Source of the DNA: Saussurea involucrata
Lineage: Eukaryota; Streptophyta; Magnoliopsida; Asterales; Asteraceae
Assembly: GCA_033807775.1 (NCBI GenBank)
Contig: CM066314.1
Span: forward strand, 40,042,001 to 40,106,000
DNA length: 64,000 bases
Direction of reading: 5' to 3'
A program made the translations under genes and the position numbers. This document shows positions 1 through 10,275 of this stretch, one piece after another; position 1 is the first letter of the stretch, and each line of letters begins with the position of its first letter. Under the pieces are notes generated by a model. It was not told the origin of the DNA. It worked only from the letters and a program-made list of their open reading frames with translations, and ran no database searches.

Positions 1-975
1 TCAAACGTAACACATTCTTCTGATTCAGATCTTTCTTCATGCAAAGCTTTCATGGGAACAACTGTTTTGAAGGGTTGTAAAATAGATGACCAAGAAAAAG
101 AAATAGATGATTTTCTTAGTAAACCAACATCTCATGGTTATGATTTTTGGAATTTAAAGGAAAAATCTGTTAAACATGCTTCAACAGAATTTAATGAATT
201 TCATTATCCTAAGTCTTATGGTTTCTTTTATGCTTCATCAGAAAGTGATTCTGATATTGATAGTATGGATGTTGGTAAAGGCAAAGGCAAAGTTGAAAAT
301 GAATTGCCTGTTCTATTTGACTTCAGTGCAAAACTTCCAGATCACACTGATTTTTTGATAAAAGAAGAGGAACCTAAAAAGATCATTTTGGAAGGGGAAT
401 CTTCCAAGTCTTCAGAGAAAATTTCTGTCAATGATTACTATTCCAAATATAAATCAAAACAATCATTTCAGAAAAAGAAAAGAAAACCAAAACAGAAGAA
501 GCATGCTAAATCTACTCAAACTCTATATTCAAAATCTCACAACTCTTCTTTGTCTGGTGTTTCAGATCGTAATTTAAGAACCAACAAGAAACTTGAGTGG
601 AAGATAAAAGCATCCACACAAGAAGTGACAAAGATCAAATCATCCAAAGTTCCTTTAAATGTTTTAAATTTCAAGAAGGACAAGTTGTTTTTGAATGTAA
701 TTAATCATGCTGTTGACAATAGAAAACTTGTAACACCTTGCAAGATTTATACAATGCAACAACTGATTAACTTGTCTCATGATAAAATCTGTTGTGCTTC
801 ATGTGGTGTGGATGATTTCATTGGCAAATCTGACTATAACTGTTGGTTGTATACACCTAATTACTCTAACAATGGTAATAGAAAGAGCATTGCCAATTTG
901 AAATGGCTACCTAGAACTACAAAGAATCCTAACCCAAAAGGACCCAATTGGCAATGGGTACCTAAAACTGTTTAA
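1..975 (+). CDS. gag: Gag C-terminal extension of S1 (partial)
   Basis: The frame is open from the first base of the window to a TAA at 973-975. It encodes a lysine/serine-rich extension that follows the zinc knuckle in Sirevirus Gag; the knuckle itself is off-window. A cysteine pair motif (ICCASC) lies near residue 265, and the product ends in WQWVPKTV. The same ending style (WVPK then stop) closes the Gag extension of H and B1, so it is a conserved feature of this lineage. Pol follows in a different frame (-1), overlapping by a few bases and with no ATG at its start, so Pol must be reached by frameshift or splicing. The role is structural or RNA-binding by family inference. Confidence 0.75.
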   Translation, partial: SNVTHSSDSDLSSCKAFMGTTVLKGCKIDDQEKEIDDFLSKPTSHGYDFWNLKEKSVKHASTEFNEFHYPKSYGFFYASSESDSDIDSMDVGKGKGKVENELPVLFDFSAKLPDHTDFLIKEEEPKKIILEGESSKSSEKISVNDYYSKYKSKQSFQKKKRKPKQKKHAKSTQTLYSKSHNSSLSGVSDRNLRTNKKLEWKIKASTQEVTKIKSSKVPLNVLNFKKDKLFLNVINHAVDNRKLVTPCKIYTMQQLINLSHDKICCASCGVDDFIGKSDYNCWLYTPNYSNNGNRKSIANLKWLPRTTKNPNPKGPNWQWVPKTV

Positions 976-983
976 ATTCCTTT

Positions 984-3900
984 TTGCAGCTCCGTCATGT
1001 GTGGTACTTGGATTCTGGTTGCTCAAAACACATGACTGGAAGAAAGGAACTCTTGAGCAACTTTGTAGAAAGAGATGGAGGGAGAGTCAAATTTGGAAAT
1101 GATCAGTACTCTCCTATCTTAGGTTATGGAGACATAGTAACAGACAAGGTCAAAATAACCAAGGTTAACTATGTTGAAGGATTGGGACACAACCTGTTTA
1201 GTATAGGTCAATTCTGTGACAAAGACCTAGAAGTACATTTCAAGAAGACTCGGTGTGCAGTTCTAACCGATGACGGAAATGAACTTCTAGTTGGGTCGCG
1301 CAATTCAAATCTTTACACCATTGACCTATCCAAGCTAAACCCCAAGATGAATGTGTGTCTGATGTCAAAGGCGTCGTTTGACAAAAGCTGGTTATGGCAC
1401 CGAAGACTATCTCACCTCAACTTTCGATACATTCAAAAGCTGCAGACAGGTGATTTAGTTACTGGTCTACCAGAACTGAAGTTTGAGAAAGACAACTTCT
1501 GTACTGCATGTGAAACAGGGAAGATAAAGCATGCTCCTCACCCACCAAAGCCGGAACCCAGCACAAGCAAAGCACTAGAAATTCTTCATATGGATCTCTG
1601 TGGTCCGATGAAGACTCAGAGTATCAATGCCAAACGATATGTGTTAGTTGTTGTTGATGATTTCTCAAGATATACATGGGTCAAGTTTCTTCGTTCAAAA
1701 GACGAAACTCCTGACTTGATCATCTCGTTAATCAAACAGATTCAAGTGAATCTACAACTATCAGTTCAGAATATCAGATCAGACAACGGGACAGAATTCA
1801 AAAACAGAACTCTTGATGACTTCTTTCAGTCATTAGGAATTTCACATCAATATTCTGCGGCCAGAACACCTCAGCAAAATGGTGTAGTTGAAAGACGAAA
1901 CCGAACACTCGTTGAAGCGGCCAGAACGATGCTGTCTTATTCTGATCTACCTCTGTATCTGTGGGCTGAAGCTGTTGCAACGGCATGCTACACACAAAAC
2001 CGTTCAATTATACATCGACGGTTTGGCAAAACACCATATGAATTAATGAATAAGAGAAAACCTGTAATACACTACTTTCGTGTGTTTGGTTGCAGGTGCG
2101 TTGTGCTGAACGATAAGGACAAATTGAACAAATTCAGTCCTAAAGGGCTGGAGGGCTTCTTTATCGGATACTCGCTCACATCAAAGGCTTACAGGGTCTA
2201 TCTCAAGTCTTCAAAGAATGTGAAAGAAAGTGTCAATGTCAAATTCGACGAATCTGAAGAAATGGCTTCTGTCCATAACAGTACAGAACCCGCAATATCA
2301 GGGATCCTAGCATCCGGACAAATACGTCCGATGGTGACTAGGACATCAAACAAGAATCAAGCTTCCACTTCTAACTCAAAGCCCAGTGATCTTGATTTAT
2401 TGTTTGAATACTTTTATGATGACTACTTTAATAATGATAACTCTTCGTCATCTTTAAATAACAGGAGTCAGGTTGCAACACCAGCTCAGGCTTCGTTGTC
2501 GGGTCCTTCATCGGAACCCTCAACAGATGCAACGACTCAGATAACTTCTTCAAGTGACAGGCATTTGGGTTCTACACAAGAAATCATCATGAGAAGTAGA
2601 CGACAACGTGAATCCACACATGGTGCTTCTTCGTCGGGTACAACTTCAAATGTCAATGATGATGGGTCTGCAAACATACCAGAGTCATCTTCTGAAGCAG
2701 AACCGGAGGCAGTTCCTGTTGACACATCTGTCAATGAACCTGTCAAAACACCGGAACCTATCTTGACAATACAGTTGAACTTCGATAAAGACCCTACCTT
2801 GGTGGATCCAAATGTAAGTGCTGCATCTCTCCCACACTCAACGAAATGGACGCAGAGTCACCCCATTACTCAGGTTATTGGTCAAGTCAACGAACCAGTC
2901 AAAACTAGATCGGCAACGGCAAACGAGGTCCTATTTGCGCTCTTTCTTAGTCAAGTTGAACCTACATCTGTTCAACATGCCTTAGAAGATCCAGATTGGA
3001 TAATTGCCATGCAAGATGAGCTGAACTCATTTGAAGCTCTAAAAGTATGGAGACTTGTTCCTAGACCAAAGGGTAAAACGGTCATTGGTACAAAATGGAT
3101 CCTGAAGAACAAGAAAGACAGTGAAGGGATTGTGATAAGAAACAAAGCACGCCTTGTAGCGAAAGGGTACAGGCAACAGGAGGGAATAGACTATGATGAG
3201 ACATACGCACCGGTTGCTCGTTTAGAAGCAATACGGATATTTCTTTCATACGCTGCCTACAGAAACTTCACTGTTTATCAAATGGACGTGAAGACAGCAT
3301 TCTTGAACGGCGTTTTGAAAGAAGAAGTATACGTTTCTCAACCAGAGGGTTTTGTGGACACAGATTATCCAGATCATGTCTACATACTTGACAAAGCTCT
3401 CTATGGTCTGAAGCAAGCCCCTCGCGCCTGGTATGAAATCCTATCTACCTACTTACTTGATGCTGGCTTTCGAAAAGGTAAAATTGACACAACTCTCTTT
3501 ACTCTGGAACAAGAAGGTGATATTCTTTTGGTACAAATTTACGTCGATGACATTATTTTTGGTTCAACTAACCCTGGATTATGCACGTGGTTTTCGGGTT
3601 TAATGATGACCAGATTCCAGATGAGTATGATGGGAGAGATTAATTTCTTTCTTGGATTACAAGTCAAGCAGTTCTCGACAGGTATCTTCATCAACCAATC
3701 AAAATACGTGTTTGACATTTTGAAGAAATACAAAATGGAAAACTGTACTTCGATTGGTACACCTATGGCTCACCAATCAAAAGTTGGTCCTGATCCAAAC
3801 GGTGTAGATGTCGATGTCAAGAACTACCGAGGGATGATAGGTTCATTAATGTACCTCACTGCGAGTCGTCCAGATATAATGTTCTCTACATGTTTATGTG

Positions 3901-4487
3901 CAAGATTTCAGGCACAACCAAAACAATCACATCGAAGTGCTGTTACAAGGATCTTTCGATATTTGAAAGGGACACCGTACCTTGGACTTTGGTACCCAAA
4001 GGGATCAGGATTCGAGCTCACTGCATACTCAGATGCAGATCATGGAGGTAGTTTGCTAGACCGGAAGAGCACTTCTGGTCATGTTCAGTTTTTAGGGGAA
4101 AAGTTGGTCAGTTGGTCATCGAGGAAACAGAACTGTGTTTCTACATCAACTGCGGAGGCAGAGTATGTTGCTGCGGCCAGTTGTTGTTCACAAGTTCTGT
4201 GGATGAGGACTCAACTGCAGGACTACGGCTTCAGATACGAGAAGATCCCTATCAACTGTGACAGCAAAAGTGCAATTGCCATTACAGCAAATCCGGTTCA
4301 ACACACAAAGACCAAACACATAGATGTCAGGTATCACTTCATAAAAGACTATGTGGAAAAAGGTACGGTTGAATTATATTTTGTTCCAACAGAGCATCAA
4401 CTTGCCGATTTGTTTACAAAAGCCTTGGATGAAAAACGCTTTAATTTCTTAATATCCAAGCTTGGCATGTTGAACATGAAAGTGTAA
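984..4487 (+). CDS. pol: Copia Pol polyprotein (PR-IN-RT-RNase H), intact
   Basis: About 1,167 codons without a stop. In order: retropepsin-like protease (WYLDSGCSKHMTG, residues ~8-20); GAG-pre-integrase zinc region (HRRLSHLNF, CTACETGK); integrase core with MDLCGP, SDNGTEF and NGVVERRNRTL, giving the D,D,E triad; a variable serine-rich linker (~residues 450-640); reverse transcriptase (ALYGLKQAPRAWY, catalytic YVDDIIFGS); and RNase H (YSDADHGG, STAEAEYVAA, FTKALDEKRF). The quoted start is a TTG. The frame opens at 966 and has no ATG before the protease, so the protein is presumably made as a fusion to Gag. TTTTTGCAG at 981-989 resembles a 3' splice site. By family it copies element RNA and integrates the DNA in cytoplasmic particles and nucleus. 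Confidence 0.95.
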   Translation: MQLRHVWYLDSGCSKHMTGRKELLSNFVERDGGRVKFGNDQYSPILGYGDIVTDKVKITKVNYVEGLGHNLFSIGQFCDKDLEVHFKKTRCAVLTDDGNELLVGSRNSNLYTIDLSKLNPKMNVCLMSKASFDKSWLWHRRLSHLNFRYIQKLQTGDLVTGLPELKFEKDNFCTACETGKIKHAPHPPKPEPSTSKALEILHMDLCGPMKTQSINAKRYVLVVVDDFSRYTWVKFLRSKDETPDLIISLIKQIQVNLQLSVQNIRSDNGTEFKNRTLDDFFQSLGISHQYSAARTPQQNGVVERRNRTLVEAARTMLSYSDLPLYLWAEAVATACYTQNRSIIHRRFGKTPYELMNKRKPVIHYFRVFGCRCVVLNDKDKLNKFSPKGLEGFFIGYSLTSKAYRVYLKSSKNVKESVNVKFDESEEMASVHNSTEPAISGILASGQIRPMVTRTSNKNQASTSNSKPSDLDLLFEYFYDDYFNNDNSSSSLNNRSQVATPAQASLSGPSSEPSTDATTQITSSSDRHLGSTQEIIMRSRRQRESTHGASSSGTTSNVNDDGSANIPESSSEAEPEAVPVDTSVNEPVKTPEPILTIQLNFDKDPTLVDPNVSAASLPHSTKWTQSHPITQVIGQVNEPVKTRSATANEVLFALFLSQVEPTSVQHALEDPDWIIAMQDELNSFEALKVWRLVPRPKGKTVIGTKWILKNKKDSEGIVIRNKARLVAKGYRQQEGIDYDETYAPVARLEAIRIFLSYAAYRNFTVYQMDVKTAFLNGVLKEEVYVSQPEGFVDTDYPDHVYILDKALYGLKQAPRAWYEILSTYLLDAGFRKGKIDTTLFTLEQEGDILLVQIYVDDIIFGSTNPGLCTWFSGLMMTRFQMSMMGEINFFLGLQVKQFSTGIFINQSKYVFDILKKYKMENCTSIGTPMAHQSKVGPDPNGVDVDVKNYRGMIGSLMYLTASRPDIMFSTCLCARFQAQPKQSHRSAVTRIFRYLKGTPYLGLWYPKGSGFELTAYSDADHGGSLLDRKSTSGHVQFLGEKLVSWSSRKQNCVSTSTAEAEYVAAASCCSQVLWMRTQLQDYGFRYEKIPINCDSKSAIAITANPVQHTKTKHIDVRYHFIKDYVEKGTVELYFVPTEHQLADLFTKALDEKRFNFLISKLGMLNMKV

Positions 4488-4694
4488 TATCTAATTTGAT
4501 CATTTAATGGATGGAAATATGTATCTTTCAATCTAGATAAATCTATCTAAATTGATACACTCATATTTTCATCACATTCTATTATCAACATAAGATATTT
4601 CAATTTCATGTATTTGTTGTGTTTCAAAGTTTATTTTATCGTAACGATACAATTGTGATGATATCTATGTATGCAAAAGAATTGTTCATAGTCT

Positions 4695-4740
4695 CAGGGG
4701 GAGTACAGGAAATGGAGTACGCACAAAAAGAGGGGGAGTG
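4695..4740 (+). other. Two internal polypurine tracts downstream of pol
   Basis: CAGGGGGAG (4695-4703) and AGAGGGGGAGTG (from about 4729) follow the pol stop by ~210-250 bases. Similar tracts recur inside the third ORF (about 6085-6093) and immediately before the 3' LTR. Multiple polypurine tracts are a known Sirevirus trait. They would prime plus-strand DNA synthesis at several points. Confidence 0.7.
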
Positions 4741-4801
4741 TGCATACATGACAGAGTAAGTAAAAGGTATTTCCAAATACTTACTACTTGAAGATAACAA
4801 G

Positions 4802-4920
4802 GTAAGTGTTTCTAACTTGATTTTTTTTATAAACCCTTATGCATCATTTAAGGGAGAGTGAAAAATAGTCTTGGAAATTACCTAGTTTAAATAAACAATT
4901 GGAAGTTGGACATCTTCCAG
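4802..4920 (+). other. Candidate intron between pol and third ORF of S1
   Basis: AAG|GTAAGT at 4799-4807 is a near-perfect 5' splice site. The following 119 bases are T-rich and end in ATCTTCCAG|TG at 4920, 27 bases before the ATG of the third ORF. A donor of the form AAG|GTATGT lies at a comparable position after pol in B1 (24258) and B2 (44496). This would serve a spliced mRNA for the third ORF. It is inferred from sequence alone. Confidence 0.4.
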
Positions 4921-4947
4921 TGGGCTAAAATTTGAAAAAAAAAAGAA

Positions 4948-7461
4948 ATGAGCAAAAATGTGAAAGAGTCGGAAAAAGTTATAACTACCGACTCTTCCCA
5001 AGCCGATCCAAGCCGGGCAACCACATCTTCTGCCAACGTGCGTTCGTCGCCGTTGAGCATTGAAACAGCCATGGTCCGCCCAACCATGCAGTGCACACCC
5101 CCACCAAGCCACTCATCGGTCTCTCAACAGGCCGGTGTTTCATTCAGCACAGGGGAATATGCACAAAGTCTATCGGCAACACATTCGGTGTTCGCTGGTA
5201 TTGAAACAGGTAGGCCCCTGCCCCGGCCACCGACTTCATTTCAGAGCACATCGAGTCTAGCGCCTTTTGGAACAACTTCTTTTCCTAGGTCACCGCTATT
5301 TGAACAACACCTTGTTGGGAGCTTTCGTGCCCCAACCGGAACACCCAGAGTGCCACCCTTTGTTGGTGCGTCACGAGGATCAGGTGGAAGTCCTGTCATT
5401 GCTAACTCTATGCCAGCTTTGAACACAGGCAGTACGGTTGCTTCAACCGATACTTCAACCAGTAACCTAAGTGGTCTGGGTGTTAGTGCTGATCTCGAAC
5501 GAGCGTTTAGTTTGGTTGGCCCTCCTCCGAATAGATTCGTGCCACTTACTCTACTAAAGCATTTTGTCAGATCTATCGACAACACATATCAGGCTCATAC
5601 TGACAAAATGAAAGCAGAGTTTCAGAAATTAAGTGATGATGTAATCAGAGCGGTGAAAGGTAAAGGACCGGCTGAATCTTCTACATCTGAACCTTAACTG
5701 ACTAGAGCCGAACCCGTTCAACAAGATCCAACATCGATCCCGTTAAATCTTGCTCCTGAAGATCTACTCAAGTCAGAGCTGCTTGCACGACTTCTTGCCA
5801 AACACGATCCAAGACCAGGCGAGGATGTCGATCTTATTAGCTTGCTTCGTCAACAAACCGCACCTCCACCTCCACCACCGCCTCAAGCTTCATCAACCAC
5901 AAATCCACTGCTTGTTCCCCAATTTGAGCAGCTAAATACCTCAATCTCCAACATGGCAGATTCCTTTTTGGCTGGCTTTCATTCGATTGTCAAAAGGGTC
6001 GAAGTAGTCGAACTGGCTTGTGGTGTTCAAGCTGAAACCGCTCAGAAAAGAAGACATGATGATCAGGATGATCCAGATCACCATGAGGGGGAGAGTACAG
6101 GTACAGGTACAGGTACAGGTGTTGGAACAAGTACAGTTGCTGCTTCTGAGAGCACTGCAGTAGAGAAAGAAACTGAGACATCTTCCGGTAAAGCGTCCGA
6201 GGATACAAGTAAAGGAGCCACTGACTCAGAGAATCTCGATATTCTAGCTGATGTCATAGCTGGGGTTGAAAAGCCTTCGGCTAGTGACAATAGAACAGAA
6301 GATGATTGGACGACAGACGTTATAATCATAGATTCAGATGAAGAGCCCGAACGAACAACGGTGCAGATCAAGCAAGAAATTGCAAATGTGTTTGATTCTT
6401 CTGATACTATGATGGTTGCTCTAGATTCAGAGACTGAAGCTCCAGGATCTTTTATTCAACAAACAGATACTTCAATAACTCCAGCTCAAGCTCAAGTAAT
6501 TCAACCGCAAGCTCCGATCGTTATCAACCTACAACCTGCTGAACATCTCAGAGATCCAAAGCTTCAAGCAGAAATCAGACTTCTCCAAGACATTATCCAG
6601 AATGAACCAGGATTTGTGGCGACTGGCCTACGAGTCAGAATTATGACTCCCTTTCAGGAAATCTTACGAAGCAATATGTTTGTAAGGGTCATGCAGCCAA
6701 TCTCTTGGGAAAAAGTCTACGGGATTGAAGACTGGCCAGAAAAGCACAGAACTGAATATCTCTATTTCATGAGATATGAATCGCTGAACGCCAATGCAAT
6801 AAAGTCTGACAAACCGATCAGAAGAGTACTGAAGATAGAATCGCGAAAGCTTTCAAAGGTTTGGTACCCAGTATTTACCGTTCAGAGATCAGATGATTCA
6901 GAACTAGTCTTTAATGAGGCAGATTTTCAGAAACTACAGCTCAATGACGTTTGCAACTTGTATGAAATCCTGTCTCGAGATCCTAAAAAGAAGGGAGAAT
7001 GGTCAGATGCTTATCAAAGTCTGAAGAGGTACATGAAGAACATCCTGAAGTTTTCATATCTTAAGGATTTTCAAATGGCCTTGGAAGCGCGTCAAGAACG
7101 AGTCAACATCAGACCTCCGAATCTAGATCTGGCAGATATTCAGAGTGTTCAAGCTTACACCGTGCTGAGCAAACCAGATCTTGGAGTTGTGTTCATTGAC
7201 TCAGCCTCAGAGAAGAAATTCATGAGAGTCACTGATGCAAATAAATTCAGCGACGGAACTTTCAAGATGATTCAGATTCATCTAGTGAGCAGATTACGAT
7301 TGGATGCTAAAGGAGAAGAGAAGCTGTCGAAGAAACAAAAGGCGTTGATAAAGGAAGTAATGGATGCCGTCAAATATCGAGTAGACTACCAGAACGCGCT
7401 AAGAAGATTCGAGTTGATTTTCGGGCTTCGGAAGACACAAGTGGTTCCAATGAATGTCTAA
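4948..7461 (+). pseudogene. Third ORF (ORF3) of S1, interrupted by one in-frame stop
   Basis: An 838-codon frame starting at ATG 4948 and broken only by TAA at 5695-5697; the frame is continuous across the stop. The N-terminal ~250 residues are Ser/Pro/Thr-rich, followed by a proline run near 5870 and an acidic, threonine-rich middle with a Gly-Thr repeat (6098-6125). The C-terminal ~280 residues form a compact module with EADFQKLQLND, KDFQMALEARQE and LGVVFID. That module recurs in the ORF3 of N3 (EKLSVVDF, TDFQIALYLQ, LGVFLKN) and, more weakly, of B (YGIFFLDYDG). I see no signal peptide or hydrophobic membrane segment, so a fusogenic envelope role is unlikely. Function unknown. The stop may be simple decay; the context does not match the suppressible stop reported for SIRE1. 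Confidence 0.7.
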
Positions 7462-7482
7462 AGCTTATGGCTCTACATTGGT

Positions 7483-7496
7483 ACAAAGGGGGAGAT
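7483..7496 (+). other. Polypurine tract of S1
   Basis: ACAAAGGGGGAGAT immediately precedes the TGTTAATG start of the 3' LTR. This is the expected plus-strand primer site. Confidence 0.85.
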
Positions 7497-7800
7497 TGTT
7501 AATGTTACATTATCTTGTACCATGTAGTATTATAGTTGAGGGACCAAATGTGACATGTTGTCAAACTTGGAATAGTATATATAGTATACTATCTGTATTT
7601 TTAGGTCAGACCACAACATAGAACATTCAACATACAAAATACACACGTCTCTATCTTCGCAGCCTCCTTCCACTTTGTAAACCTCTCAACCTTCTGTGAA
7701 GTTGTAAGCTGCAAGTTCTTCAATCATATATATAGAGGTGTACTTCTTTGATTCATATATATCGTGTATTTACTCTTATTACTTGTCATTGTGGGATCAC
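7497..7800 (+). repeat. 3' LTR of S1 (start clear, end unresolved)
   Basis: It begins TGTTAATGTTACA directly after the polypurine tract. A TATATATAG-type TATA box lies near 7578-7590, giving expected transcription start about 30 bases on. The terminal CA is not clear: candidates lie near 7800 (GGGATCA) and near 8572 (ATTAACA). The upstream LTR needed to decide is outside the window. Confidence 0.6.
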
Positions 7801-8789
7801 ATTATGAGATCTTATTTTAATTATAAATAAAAAGATAAATTAGAAAATTAATTTTAGTGATTTTTAATTAAAGAGTTTTATAAATCCTCTTTGTACGTCC
7901 TCTGTCTTGTGAACATTATTCCAGCAAACACCACTATATTTCAAAAAACAACGAAAATAAATATTGTGATACATCTCTGCTGTTACATCTCTAATGAGAT
8001 TTGAAACCAGAGAGACGGAGGGTTTGGAAACCAAAACTCTATCGTTGTCGTCAACTTCACTTTTCAAAGAAGAAGAACCCTCACGGTAAGGACGCCCGAC
8101 ATTGTCGCCTACCTCTAGCCACTGATGCACTGACATGTGCAAAATCTCGCGAGCAACATTCCCATCGTGGATTTGACGACGAAGATATGCCTGCAGTTTT
8201 TAGTCTCGTATCTCAGTCTCGACCTCCATATCCGAATCGTTATCTCTGTCTCCAGGTAGTTTTGGAGGTCAGCGACGGTGTCTAGGATTTGGGTGAGAGA
8301 AAAAGATAAGACGAGAGAAAAGTGGATATAGATATTAATTATTTGATGAGTTGTCAATTTTTCTATTACTAAATCACCCTTTATGATTCTTTTAAAAATT
8401 ATAATGATTATCTTAAATGAGTTGCTTATATTAAATCTCACGCTTATCATAAACTATCAAGTTCTCGTTTAATTGGACACATGAATTTATAGAATCATAC
8501 ATATTAAAGCAAATAGACACAAAATTATATATGGTAATAGGGGTCTCTCTTGTATCCAACAATTAACATAAATCATCGTCGTGGATCCGAGAGTTTTCAT
8601 GAAAAATGACAAAAGCTTGATCGCATCTAGTGGATCTGAACCTGAAGATGACAATTTTGATGAGGATATCGAATTCCTTACTGAGACTCTAGCCAGCCAA
8701 CAGTTTTTCAAGTTTGTTAGAAAGCCAAAGGATACAAAAGAGTACGGAAGAGATCTCAAAGCTGAAAAGTTTTAATTAAAAAAAATCCT
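7801..8789. other. No recognisable gene
   Basis: Short open frames here (for example 8581-8775, 64 codons from GTG, acidic then basic) match nothing I recognise. Part may belong to the S1 LTR if its end is at ~8572. I see no promoter or splice structure supporting a gene. Confidence 0.4.
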
Positions 8790-8925
8790 ACTACAAAAAG
8801 ATTATGAGAAAGAAGAATTCAAACTACAACAAATTTTTAACCATAAAAATGTCGTAATAATTCAAACCATCATTGACATACAACAGAGTTTTAACAATAA
8901 AAATGTCGTAACAATTAAATGCTTA
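8790..8925. repeat. Possible CACTA-type transposon end
   Basis: CTACTACAAAAAG near 8789 resembles a CACTA terminus. It is followed by two copies, about 60 bases apart, of a unit containing AAAAATGTCGTAA (8846 and 8901). Subterminal repeats with GTCGTAA are usual in plant CACTA elements. No second end or target duplication was found, so this is a weak call. Confidence 0.3.
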
Positions 8926-9040
8926 ATTAGCCCATAAACATTCATCTATCACAAAGTCTCCAACACCATCACAATTTACATCTGAATAACTCCTCCTCCG
9001 ATTGGCCGAAACACATGACTTGGAGTTATTGTAAACCACA

Positions 9041-9919
9041 TCACCCTCTGAAACCGAACCCACCCATTTCAGTCTTGTGCGGAGTGGCTGGTGCACCATC
9101 GAACCACCCAAGATCCTGGTTCACCACTTGAACCTGATCAAGACTTGCCACATTCTGATTAACCGGCTGGTTGTCTCCTAGCTCGAACCCCATCTTCACA
9201 TTCTGTGGATCATCGAACCACGGATCATTGAGCAACTCAAGAACATTCGGGATAAAGTCGTCATCGATCGCTTGACCCTGATCCAAATTACCCACATTGT
9301 GATTAGTGGGCTCGTTGTTTTTGAGCCCCAACCCGAATGCCATCTCCATACTCGCTGCATCATCAAGCCATCCAAAATCATGGCTTAACAAGTCGTCGTT
9401 CAGCGTCTGAACCTCATCAAGACTCGTGTACGAACAAACATCATGATTACACGGATTAAAGTTTCTCTTCTTGCGGCGTTCGAGATGGGCTCTCACAGTT
9501 TTCTCCTTGTTTTCCAACCTGATAGCGAATTGTCTCAATTGCCCCTCGGATAACCCGTTAAGCTCGTCGAGCCAAGTCGAGTACTTGGCTTCCATGTTCC
9601 TTTCGCGGGCTTTAACAAGCTTGTCTTCGATCTTTCTCTTCCGGGTTTGAAAGTAGTCACCCAGATCAGACGTTCTCTTTCCGTTTTCCTTCTTTTTCTG
9701 TTTGTAAGAAGCGATCATGTTGTTGATTTGATGGGGGTTTTCGGGCCAAATCTCGGGCTGGTTAGAATCAGGAGGGTAGAGGATGATAGCGGTGTTGACG
9801 TCACAAAGAACGGATAATTCTTTCGCTTTCTTTATGATACCATTTTTCCTGTTTTGATAAGTCTTGTTTCGGTTCTTTTCTTTCGCTATGAGTTCCATCT
9901 GTAGCTTTGAACGACCCAT
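9041..9919 (-). CDS. Type I (M-type) MADS-box transcription factor
   Basis: This 292-residue frame starts at ATG 9919 (MGRSKLQMEL). The upstream in-frame TTG that would lengthen it lies in a predicted intron. Residues 1-60 are a MADS DNA-binding and dimerisation domain (YQNRKNGIIKKAKELSVLCD) with the IWPENPHQI extension usual in M-beta/M-gamma proteins. No K-box follows, so it is type I rather than MIKC. Residues ~80-150 are basic and helical. The C-terminal ~120 residues are acidic and hold about two and a half copies of a ~42-residue unit (GWLDDAASMEMAFGLG / PWFDDPQNVKMGFELG / GWFDGAPATPHKTEMG), possibly an activation region. Plant type I genes typically act in female gametophyte and endosperm as heterodimers. 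The frame is intact, and it is the only convincing host gene here. M-beta versus M-gamma is unresolved. Confidence 0.85.
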   Translation of the reverse strand: MGRSKLQMELIAKEKNRNKTYQNRKNGIIKKAKELSVLCDVNTAIILYPPDSNQPEIWPENPHQINNMIASYKQKKKENGKRTSDLGDYFQTRKRKIEDKLVKARERNMEAKYSTWLDELNGLSEGQLRQFAIRLENKEKTVRAHLERRKKRNFNPCNHDVCSYTSLDEVQTLNDDLLSHDFGWLDDAASMEMAFGLGLKNNEPTNHNVGNLDQGQAIDDDFIPNVLELLNDPWFDDPQNVKMGFELGDNQPVNQNVASLDQVQVVNQDLGWFDGAPATPHKTEMGGFGFRG

Positions 9920-10275
9920 ATCGATCTGCAATCAAAACACAGAAATATCAACTCCTGAATCTTGCGTCAAACACCCATCATTTATGAGTTTTAAGAACTT
10001 GCATGGATCAAGAAACTAAACAAGATACAAAAGATATTACAATAACAATGGAGGGTTTGTTTGATCGATTTCTTGAAAATAAAGAAGGAGACAGATTTTA
10101 ATGAATGCAAACGTAATACACAACAACAAAAGAACCCTAATATTACCTGTTTTCACTACTGGAGGAGTAGGGAATGTAGTAGTCTTCGAAAGAATGGGGG
10201 CAACTATCGTAGATGATGAAGGAGCCAAATGATTTTTGTGGTTATGTTCATCACTAACTTGACTTATTTATAATC
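9920..10275 (-). promoter_or_regulatory. Promoter, leader exon and leader intron of the MADS gene
   Basis: Reading leftwards, TTATAAATAA at about 10262-10272 is a good TATA box. A leader exon would run from ~10235 to 10147 and end GTGAAAACAG|GTAATA. A 221-base intron (10146-9926) would end TTTTGATTGCAG|AT, six bases before the MADS ATG. The leader exon has an upstream ATG (10228) whose frame, if spliced, does not join the MADS frame, so it would act as an upstream ORF. This is predicted from consensus sites only. Confidence 0.5.

Larger units (their letters stand above)
1..7800 (+). mobile_element. Sirevirus-lineage Ty1/Copia retrotransposon S1 (5' part outside window)
   Basis: This is the 3' part of a Copia element read left to right: end of Gag, pol, a third ORF, a polypurine tract and the start of the 3' LTR. 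Sirevirus assignment rests on the DSGCSKHMTG protease, the YVDDIIFGSTNP reverse transcriptase motif, an ORF downstream of pol, and several AGGGGGAG tracts. The 5' LTR and Gag N-terminus lie left of the window, so target duplications cannot be tested. The right boundary is uncertain: the LTR starts at 7497 but I could not find an unambiguous end. Pol is open throughout, which suggests a fairly young copy. Confidence 0.88.

Noticed and set aside
5690..5700. Leaky stop in S1 third ORF
   Set aside because: SIRE1 is reported to use stop suppression before its envelope-like ORF, but that stop lies at the pol end and in another context. Here and in N3 (36241) a lone TAA in a long frame is more simply a nonsense mutation.
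6098..6125. GGTACA repeat in S1 third ORF as a regulatory array
   Set aside because: A short hexamer run coding Gly-Thr repeats; ordinary coding slippage.
8115..8450. 111-codon minus-strand frame
   Set aside because: AT-driven composition (Ile/Phe runs) and no recognisable motif; treated as chance.
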